Of a stretch of DNA of 64,000 nucleotides, positions 53,828 to 61,379 are shown one piece after another. The translations under genes and the position numbers were made by a program. Origin of the DNA: CAZPQN01 sp964588795 (GTDB lineage: Bacteria > Fidelibacterota > UBA2242). The stretch lies in NCBI GenBank assembly GCA_964588795.1, contig CAZPQN010000001.1, forward strand, positions 58,600 through 122,599, written 5' to 3'. Position 1 is the first letter of the stretch; each line of letters opens with the position of its first letter. The notes below the pieces were generated by a model, which saw nothing but the letters and a program-made list of their open reading frames with translations, was not told the origin of the DNA and made no database searches.

Positions 53828-54517
53828 TTATTGGGAACCGTTAAGAGCAGTTATATCGGCGTCGATGAAAATCTCCACCCGACGGTTTTTAGAGCGCCCC
53901 TCCATGGTGCTATTGTCAGCGATCGGTCGAAATTCACCGTAACCCAGTGAAGAAAACTTGGCCTCCGGAATTCCGGAAGCCTGGCTTAAAAACTGTACGA
54001 CTTCGAGGGCCCGGGCTGTACTCAGTTCCCAATTGTTGCGGTACTTCCCGCCGCGAATTTGCCAGTTATCGGTATGCCCTTCGACGCGGATTTCGACTGT
54101 CAGGTCATGCCGGGCTTTTTGCAGGGCATGGTAAAAACCGCGCAATTTGGCATCTTCAGAGATGGAGAGCAGACGCGACTGCTTGACTGTATTCCCGATA
54201 TGATAAAGAACCGTCTGCAACTCCGGTTTGATGTCAGCCGAGTTGATGTCGAAGAAATACTCACCGCTGATCGTCAATTGAACGCCTTTGGTAGTGCGGG
54301 CAACGTTAATATAGCTATCCAGGTGGTTATTTTTTGTGTACTGTGTCAGACTCTGCTCAGTCTCATTGAGCAGAACATTGACCATGCGATAGATGTTATT
54401 TTCAGCTTCATTAAGGATGACAATCATCATCAGAAAGAACGTCAGCAGGTTGGTAACCATATCGCCGTAGGTTATCACCCAGTAATTTTTAGGGGTTGGT
54501 GCTACTGAATCGCTCAT
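53828..54517 (-). CDS. MotB/OmpA-family membrane protein without an adjacent MotA
   Basis: 229 aa. Residues 12-35 (YWVITYGDMVTNLLTFFLMMIVIL) form the MotB plug-type membrane segment with the proton-binding Asp of Y-G-D-M-x-T. The C-terminal part (about 90-225) is the peptidoglycan-binding OmpA domain with VEIRVEGHTDN and ELSTARALEVVQFL, then SSLGYGEFRPIADN. MotB normally works with MotA in flagellar or gliding stators; no MotA- or ExbB-like frame is in the window. It could pair with a distant MotA or serve as a wall anchor. Confidence 0.88.
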   Translation of the reverse strand: MSDSVAPTPKNYWVITYGDMVTNLLTFFLMMIVILNEAENNIYRMVNVLLNETEQSLTQYTKNNHLDSYINVARTTKGVQLTISGEYFFDINSADIKPELQTVLYHIGNTVKQSRLLSISEDAKLRGFYHALQKARHDLTVEIRVEGHTDNWQIRGGKYRNNWELSTARALEVVQFLSQASGIPEAKFSSLGYGEFRPIADNSTMEGRSKNRRVEIFIDADITALNGSQ

Positions 54518-54533
54518 TTACGGTGATAATCTA

Positions 54534-55172
54534 TCACATTCCGTAAAGAACGTCAAGCTGATCAATCAACGCCATGAGGGCGGCGGCATAACTGGAGTAG
54601 GTTTGTTGATCAACCACCCAGGTGCTCGAATCCGAAGCGTTCAGGCGATTATTGGGCTCCAAGAAATTAACTTGTTGCTGGGCTTCGCTCAGACGCCCCT
54701 CGTGATAGTAGGCCATGGCTAAAATCAGCCGAATATCTTGGAAATTAATTAGCGGTTCATGCTCGAAATAATAGTTCACGTTGGCCGCCAGTACGGCTTC
54801 GCCCTTAACAATGGCGTCGGCATAATTGGCGTTAGCTAAAAAGGCACCGGCGAGACCAGCCAGCGGATCAAGTGTCTGATTGCCCCTTCCGATGGCCAGG
54901 TAAAAATTATCAATGGCGTCGGTGGGCTGATTCAGTAGCAGATAACACCAGGCTTTGCCATGGTATCCGCCTTCTTTGTTAGGTTCCATATAGACGGCAT
55001 CAATAAACTGGCTGAGCGCGGACTCGTATTTGCCTTGTTCAAACAGATCCCACCCTTGCTGAATGACATCTGCGGTTGTCGCCGGTGGCTCAGAAAAAAC
55101 CGAACAACTCTGCAAGCACCAGCACACGGCTAATGCGGGCACCCACACCGATTTGCGTAAAACGTGTATCAC
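54534..55172 (-). CDS. TPR-type lipoprotein
   Basis: 212 aa. The signal peptide ends at the lipobox LQSC (residue 23), so it is an envelope lipoprotein. Tandem helical repeats: WDLFEQGKYESALSQFIDAV, GAFLANANYADAIVKGEAVL and MAYYHEGRLSEAQQQVNFL. GTG start overlaps the stop of the giant surface-protein gene by 4 nt (GTGA), so it is coupled to it. It may help assemble or localise that protein (inference). Confidence 0.82.
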   Translation of the reverse strand: MIHVLRKSVWVPALAVCWCLQSCSVFSEPPATTADVIQQGWDLFEQGKYESALSQFIDAVYMEPNKEGGYHGKAWCYLLLNQPTDAIDNFYLAIGRGNQTLDPLAGLAGAFLANANYADAIVKGEAVLAANVNYYFEHEPLINFQDIRLILAMAYYHEGRLSEAQQQVNFLEPNNRLNASDSSTWVVDQQTYSSYAAALMALIDQLDVLYGM

Positions 55173-58100
55173 TTGACCAACACCATTTTGCGGGATTTAT
55201 AATAATGACCGTATTCGAGAGTATAAAAATACATGCCGCTCGCCAATGGTAATCCGGAAGCATTCCGACCATTCCAGATTATCCGATAGACTCCAGGTAC
55301 ACACGGCTTGTCCAAAAGCCGGATGACTTCGCGCCCCAATAGATCATAAATGACCAGACGAGTCGGATGGGCGAAGCGGTCAGCCGTCAGTTCCGGCAGG
55401 GCAAAGCCGATCGTGGTAAGCGGATTGAACGGATTAGGATAATTCTGAGCCAGAGTACATTGATCCGGAATAACCTGGGGAGGTTCGGGCGCGTTGAAAT
55501 CTATGCCAAATGTGCCCAGCCGGTCAGTATAGATCCAAAATACACTGGCATCCGCGTTGGTATAGGTTTTCTGATAAACAGGCTGGCCGTTTTCTATCAG
55601 GACCACTCCGATATTCTTACCGCTAACTCTCATTGAACTCGGATAAAACTGCAACTTGGCCGGTTGGCGGAGAATGGCAGAGGCCTGATAAGTGTAACGT
55701 AGATCTGTTCCCGGAAGATATTGTTTGGCTAAAACACTCAGCTGGTCATTGACCTTCGCCTCGACTGGCATGGTATTCGGCAGGCAAAGAATATAACTGT
55801 TCTGCGACAGGGCGGCTGGCGGAATTTGCAGGGCGAAGATTGAATCAGGGCTGTAAACCACGCCGCCCAATTTGGCGAATACATCGCTGGCGCTGAATTC
55901 ATAATGCGTGGTGCCGATATTCTCCATGGTGTCGGTAGCCGTAATTGTGACTTCCTTAATCTCCGTAGCTTTCAGCTGGTGATGACAATGAAACGGACTG
56001 GGATTCAGGGCCGAGACCAGCGTGACGGTTTTGCTTTCAGAACCGATTTTGACGCTCCGGACCTGGGAAATTTTTTCACTCGGGAAAAAGTATAAATCGA
56101 GATGCGCACTGGCAATGGGATTCTGGAAGATACCGATTACAAAGGACGGTGGCTGAGCATCCTTGAACCTGAGGCAGAAAGTATCGGCGGCACTCAATCC
56201 TTCCGGATCACTCACCTGCAGGAAAACCGTATCGTAGCCGACAAAACCAGCCGGAGGAATCAGCGTTAACGAATCACCTCCCGGTTTGTAAATAACCTCA
56301 GCTACCCGTGCCGCGAACTGCCAGGTCAATTGCGCCCAGGCATTATCAATATCATGAGTGTAGGCGCCAAGCGCCAACTGGAAAGGAGTATCCTGGTTGG
56401 TGCTCGTATCCGGAATAGCAGAAATCACCGGGGCATCGTTCACCGGGATAATCGTCACGGTGAATGGGCAAACGGCTGTTAAACCTTGCGGATCGGTTAG
56501 CGTAGCGCGGAAATAACCGGAGCCGTAAACATCCTGGTTCGACCAGAACTGATAACTTTCCGAAGAAGGCTCAAATTTGTAGAAAACCAACCCGGAATCC
56601 TTTTTAATGGTCATGGTCAGACTTGCCAGGTCATCGTCGGGATCGGCAAGCCGGTCTGACCAAACCTGCCGCGGTATATTCAGGACTTCATCTTCGAGAT
56701 AGCTCGTATCGAGAGCTGCCCTAAAAAACGGCGGATCGTTGACCGGTATGATCGTCACATAATTTGTATCCAGTGCGCAGGCGCCGCTGTCATCGGTGAC
56801 ACTATAATATACCGGAACGCGCTCGGCATTGGCATCCTTAAGTCCACGATAAGTCAGGGTTGCGGTCGCCTGCTCCCTGTCAATAATCAACGGTGCGGCT
56901 GGGTCACCGACAGTAACCTGCCATTGCAATTTTTCAAGCGGCGTGTCAACATCCCACACGTAGTCATTCAGTTGCAGGGTAAGTGAGTCGTCTTCGTTAA
57001 ACGACGTATCGGGTAAAGCGAAGATTTCTGGTGGATCATTCACTGCCTGCAGACAGACCGGCAATTTTGCCAGTGTAGTGAATTCGCCATCCCCGGCACG
57101 TAGTGTCAAAGTATCGGCTCCCCACCAATCCGGTGGACTGGCGAGCAGATATTCCGTCGGACTGACGTTGGAAGAAATGAATACCCGGCGACCGCTCGCC
57201 AAACTCCATTGCAGCTGGTCGGCAGGTGTCTCAGGATCATATACAGCGGGATAAAATTCACGGATGTCTATCGCGAAACCGCGGTCTTCGTATTGATCCG
57301 GCCAGGCGGTAAGCACCGCCGGGAGTCTCGGAGCGTCATTGACCGGCAGTATCTTAATACTGTTAATCGTACTGGCGATGAGACCCATTTCATCGTTGAC
57401 CGAGTAATTCACGAACACGGAATCGGCCGTGTAATAATCAGGGTCGCCCCAGAATCTGACCTGCCGGGTAACAGACTGGAGCTCAGAATGAAAGCCGGTC
57501 GGCGGATTCTCAATATCAATGATCCAGGTAAGCAGGGAGTCTGGCGTATCAACATCGAACACGAAGTCATCCAGATTTAAAACCAATTCCTCATCTTCCC
57601 TGAAGGCGAAATTGGCTGGAATTGACAGGGTTGGAGTGTCGGGAACATTCTGAATTTGCACTTCCACGAAACCAAAGGCCGTGTCTTTTTCGTCGTACGC
57701 CAGCACCGGTAAATACTCCTTTCCCCACCAGTCATCCACCGGTAGCAGAGTAAGGGTATCATTGGCGAGCGCGACGTCAATATGCGGCGAACGCAACACC
57801 TGCCAGCCTAACTGCGTTATATCATCATCTTCGTCCGTCACATAGTGCCGCCAGGTTTTAATATCTACATGGGTGATGGCATCTTCATCACCAACGATAA
57901 TCGGCAGAGTGGCTAACTGCGGCGCAATATTTACCTTTATAACAGTCAGCAGTAAGGAATCGCGCGTCGTCGCCTCCGATGTATCGGTGACCGAGATAAA
58001 GATTTTCCCGTGCTCCAACTCCGTACGGGAACCCGGCCGCGCTACCAAGTAATTGTCATTGGTCAGGAAGACCTGCAGATAATAATCCGTCGCATTGAAG

Positions 58101-60316
58101 TCCGGCTGAACTGCATATCTCAAACGTCCCGGCGGATCGTCAATATCGGTGACACATTCCGGGAGAAACAGCCGCAGAGAATCGGTGCTGAGGATCGTGC
58201 TTTCATCGGGCAGGTTCCAGACCGGCGGATCATTGACCGGTAGGACGTGCAGGGTGAAATAGCTCGTATCGGTCAAGGCCGCATCTTTTATCACGACTTT
58301 TAAGGCTTCTTCACCGAACCAGTTCTTTTTAGGTGTGATAATGGCTGAGTCGAGCCGACTGAGTACGGTGACGTTGACACCGCTGTATATGCGCCATTGC
58401 AGAGTGGTGACGTCATTATCCACATCCGAAGCGTAGGCTAACCAATCGTTGAAATGGATGACAATAGCTTGGTCCTCGGCGGTAAAGTTGGGCGGCAAGG
58501 GTTGTAAAACCGGGGCATCGTTAACGTTAATCACGGTGAGGCTGAATCTCTGCCAAATGACGCCACCGTTGCCGTCTTCGAACTGGATCGTCACATAATG
58601 CTCACCGACATGTTCATTAGTCGGAGTCCCGGAAATCAAACCTGTCGTGGAATCAATGACCAACCAAGCCGGTTCCAATAGACGATAGCGACAATTGCCC
58701 TGCCCTTCATCCGACGTCTGGGCATCATATTGCCAGAGGGCATCCTCAAGGCAGACGCTGTCGGGCACCGTGGTAAATCGCGGCAGAGAATTGATCACGC
58801 TCAGCAGGAAGTCGAGCGTGTCAGTTCGATTAAAGTTATCGGAAACCGCTAAATGGACCCGATGACTGCCGACCTGGCTGTTATCCGGTGTCCCGCGCAA
58901 ATAGCCAAGGTTCGCATCCAGTTCCAACCAAGTCGGTTTTTGCAAAACCGTATACGCGAATGTTACGCCAGCATCAGGCGGAATGCCCAGGGTCTGAGTG
59001 TAAAGCGAATCCTCCTTGACAACACTTACAGGACTGGCCACGAACCGTAGAGCCGCGATTGCAGCTGCTGGTGTACCGCCAAAAACCCCCATATTGATGC
59101 GGTCGCCATTCGGTTCGGGCTCACGATCATAACGTTCGGTCGGATCGCCAGTGTCGATACAAGGCGAGGTGGGTTGTAAGTGATAGTCATTATGCTCCCA
59201 GTCGACCAACTGCGGGTCGGTGCTGATATTGCCGTCGATTCCAGTTCGGTCGTCAATTCCGACGTAATTCTGGGGCGTGTTGTTCCAGAGGTCATTGTAG
59301 CGGATATGGAGACTACAACCGGGTGCGGAGACGACGAGCCCCCCGGTTCCATTTTGATTGAAAATCAGGTTATTTAATATATAGGCTTCCACCTGGGGGC
59401 TAATTACCTGAATACCACTCCGCCCTGCCGCGAAGTCATTGTTAGCAATTACGATGCGACTTTGTTGCTGGCAAAGGATACCAACATCGGCATTGTAGAG
59501 CACATTATGCGCAATCATCAGCACGGCGTCGCCACTGCACACAATCGCAATCGGATGGTTATAAAACCAGTTGTCCATGACAAGTACCATGCCTGATGGG
59601 ATTATCAGCGCAGTATCGGTTGTCCCCACGCCTTCGATCCAGAAACCAGTTAGAGTTGAAACACCACTCAAATTAATTGGTGACCCAAGATGGATATGCG
59701 TTTGGGTAATCCCGTCGCGACTGGATAGATAGATATTTTTACCGTTATCTGTAAGGCCTGTCTCATTGTATTCTCCGGGTGCGACAAATACCGAGTCACC
59801 AGAACGACTACTGAGAAGAGCCTTTTGAATTGTGGCGAAAGGAAAATGCTCAGTGCCATTGTAATCGTTATCATTGCCGGTGGATGCCACGTACCAGCGG
59901 GTTCCGGGATTTAACCCGAGAATCGTCAGCGGAGCGGAGTACTGACGGGTCAGGTTACCGAAACGGTCGACGGCTTCGACATAGATTTCGATGACGCCGT
60001 TAATTTCCGCTGGCACTAACCAGTCGTAACTCCCCGAATTGGGAACCGAGTCGAGCAGAGCTTCGCTCGCTGTGATCCCCGCATAGCGATAGCCGATGCG
60101 CATGGGATTTTCAGAAAAGGAAGAATCGGACGCCAACCATTCAATGCGGAGTATTTTCCCGTAGATTAACGTGTCCGGCTCGCGCTGAGTTTGGTACGAG
60201 AGACTCGGATTGATGCCATCCAATGTTCCCGGTGGGGATTCGAGTCTCTGCTCGGCCCCGCCGTACAGCAGGCTGAATAACAGGAAAACAGGTACTATCT
60301 GGCGAATAAATTTCAC
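55169..60316 (-). CDS. Giant T9SS surface protein: beta-helix, Ig-like and tandem cadherin-like repeats
   Basis: 1715 aa from a GTG start with a signal peptide (MKFIRQIVPVFLLFSLLYGG). Residues about 40-135: beta-sandwich. About 140-415: right-handed parallel beta-helix of the DUF1565 type, starting RWYVASTGNDNDYNGTEHF. About 425-600: two He_PIG-like Ig modules ending in the first VINVNDAP. About 600-1360: eight cadherin-like modules of about 95 aa, most joined by linkers such as ILPVNDAP and IIPVNDPP. The last 90 residues are a T9SS type A sorting domain starting YPNPFNPLT and ending KSRKMVLVK. Probably a cell-surface adhesin; target unknown. Confidence 0.88.
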   Translation of the reverse strand: MKFIRQIVPVFLLFSLLYGGAEQRLESPPGTLDGINPSLSYQTQREPDTLIYGKILRIEWLASDSSFSENPMRIGYRYAGITASEALLDSVPNSGSYDWLVPAEINGVIEIYVEAVDRFGNLTRQYSAPLTILGLNPGTRWYVASTGNDNDYNGTEHFPFATIQKALLSSRSGDSVFVAPGEYNETGLTDNGKNIYLSSRDGITQTHIHLGSPINLSGVSTLTGFWIEGVGTTDTALIIPSGMVLVMDNWFYNHPIAIVCSGDAVLMIAHNVLYNADVGILCQQQSRIVIANNDFAAGRSGIQVISPQVEAYILNNLIFNQNGTGGLVVSAPGCSLHIRYNDLWNNTPQNYVGIDDRTGIDGNISTDPQLVDWEHNDYHLQPTSPCIDTGDPTERYDREPEPNGDRINMGVFGGTPAAAIAALRFVASPVSVVKEDSLYTQTLGIPPDAGVTFAYTVLQKPTWLELDANLGYLRGTPDNSQVGSHRVHLAVSDNFNRTDTLDFLLSVINSLPRFTTVPDSVCLEDALWQYDAQTSDEGQGNCRYRLLEPAWLVIDSTTGLISGTPTNEHVGEHYVTIQFEDGNGGVIWQRFSLTVINVNDAPVLQPLPPNFTAEDQAIVIHFNDWLAYASDVDNDVTTLQWRIYSGVNVTVLSRLDSAIITPKKNWFGEEALKVVIKDAALTDTSYFTLHVLPVNDPPVWNLPDESTILSTDSLRLFLPECVTDIDDPPGRLRYAVQPDFNATDYYLQVFLTNDNYLVARPGSRTELEHGKIFISVTDTSEATTRDSLLLTVIKVNIAPQLATLPIIVGDEDAITHVDIKTWRHYVTDEDDDITQLGWQVLRSPHIDVALANDTLTLLPVDDWWGKEYLPVLAYDEKDTAFGFVEVQIQNVPDTPTLSIPANFAFREDEELVLNLDDFVFDVDTPDSLLTWIIDIENPPTGFHSELQSVTRQVRFWGDPDYYTADSVFVNYSVNDEMGLIASTINSIKILPVNDAPRLPAVLTAWPDQYEDRGFAIDIREFYPAVYDPETPADQLQWSLASGRRVFISSNVSPTEYLLASPPDWWGADTLTLRAGDGEFTTLAKLPVCLQAVNDPPEIFALPDTSFNEDDSLTLQLNDYVWDVDTPLEKLQWQVTVGDPAAPLIIDREQATATLTYRGLKDANAERVPVYYSVTDDSGACALDTNYVTIIPVNDPPFFRAALDTSYLEDEVLNIPRQVWSDRLADPDDDLASLTMTIKKDSGLVFYKFEPSSESYQFWSNQDVYGSGYFRATLTDPQGLTAVCPFTVTIIPVNDAPVISAIPDTSTNQDTPFQLALGAYTHDIDNAWAQLTWQFAARVAEVIYKPGGDSLTLIPPAGFVGYDTVFLQVSDPEGLSAADTFCLRFKDAQPPSFVIGIFQNPIASAHLDLYFFPSEKISQVRSVKIGSESKTVTLVSALNPSPFHCHHQLKATEIKEVTITATDTMENIGTTHYEFSASDVFAKLGGVVYSPDSIFALQIPPAALSQNSYILCLPNTMPVEAKVNDQLSVLAKQYLPGTDLRYTYQASAILRQPAKLQFYPSSMRVSGKNIGVVLIENGQPVYQKTYTNADASVFWIYTDRLGTFGIDFNAPEPPQVIPDQCTLAQNYPNPFNPLTTIGFALPELTADRFAHPTRLVIYDLLGREVIRLLDKPCVPGVYRIIWNGRNASGLPLASGMYFYTLEYGHYYKSRKMVLVK

Positions 60317-60358
60317 GTTAATCTTGGTATTTCAATGCGTAAATAGTAAGAACCTTGT

Positions 60359-61351
60359 TTATGGCGTTTGTTCGACGGCCTGGATTTTGATTTGCGCACT
60401 ACTGGAGTACACGGCACCCATCTGTGTTCCGAAATCCCACGCGATAGTCTTACCGGTACCGGGAGTCATATCCACCCCGTGCGCCCCGCTGAGATTTTCG
60501 CAGGCAGTCCATTCATCCGTTGACCTCAACCGCACAAACGGTGAGATGGTATATTTCCCCACCGGATTGCCGGTAAAGCTGTAAGTTATGTCAACGAACT
60601 TCGAGCCGTCACTGCGTTGCTTGAAACTCACGGCGAGGACTTGCAAGATGTAAGCCGTGCCATTGACTTCGCTCGATGCTATGGATTCATTATCCATCGA
60701 ATCGAGCGCTGTAACGACATAGTAATAGGTTGCGCCGTGCACGACCGCCGAGTCGGAGTAATTCGCCATTGGCGCAATTACCGTATCCAGGGCGTTTGTG
60801 CTGTTGATAGCGACACCGGGATTATTGCTGCGATAGATGACATAGCGATTTACGTCGCCTTCAAGCGAAGCGCTCCAATTCAGGTTGACGGCGTGGTCGC
60901 TAAGCAATAATGCCAAGTTCTGGGGTGGCAGAGGCGGGCCATCAATTTTAAAAACCGCATCAGAGACATCATCACCCTGCAATCCAAATGAATCCACCGC
61001 GGCGATTTTCACCAAAACCTGCAGGGAAGGCGAATTGGGAATCGTCCAGGCATAACTACCGCTGTTGGCAAGATTCGCGGCAATGGAATTGTAACTGACA
61101 CCATTATCAATCGAGTAGTAGATGCCGATCGGAGTAGCGCCGAAGCTGGAATCAATCGCATTCCACGTGATATTCACCAGGTCATTGACCTGATAAACTT
61201 CACCACCATTGGGTGCGAGCACTGTGATCTGGGGAATCTTCGAGTCGAGGATGCCACTCGCAGAGATACCTTCTACCGATATCTGAGCCGCGGCGTACAG
61301 GATCGGTGCAAAAACCAAAAGGAAAAGTGATACAAATTTGGGGGTTTTCAC
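60359..61351 (-). CDS. Secreted protein with Ser-Thr-rich, fibronectin-III and shared C-terminal domain
   Basis: 330 aa from GTG 61351, which has AAAGGAGG 8 nt upstream. Signal peptide (FVSLFLLVFAPILYAAA). About 45-140: ITVLAPNGGEVYQVNDLVN, the PNGGE...ITW Ser-Thr-rich domain. About 145-230: fibronectin type III (PPQNLALLL, YVIYRSNN, YYYVVTALDS). About 238-330: a module starting SFKQRSDGSKFVDITYSF and ending IAWDFGTQ...QIKIQAV, also present in the next gene's C-terminus. No T9SS tail, so it is not sorted by the same signal as its big neighbour. Confidence 0.8.
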   Translation of the reverse strand: MKTPKFVSLFLLVFAPILYAAAQISVEGISASGILDSKIPQITVLAPNGGEVYQVNDLVNITWNAIDSSFGATPIGIYYSIDNGVSYNSIAANLANSGSYAWTIPNSPSLQVLVKIAAVDSFGLQGDDVSDAVFKIDGPPLPPQNLALLLSDHAVNLNWSASLEGDVNRYVIYRSNNPGVAINSTNALDTVIAPMANYSDSAVVHGATYYYVVTALDSMDNESIASSEVNGTAYILQVLAVSFKQRSDGSKFVDITYSFTGNPVGKYTISPFVRLRSTDEWTACENLSGAHGVDMTPGTGKTIAWDFGTQMGAVYSSSAQIKIQAVEQTP

Positions 61352-61379
61352 TTTTATTTCCTCCTTTGATTATTTTCTT

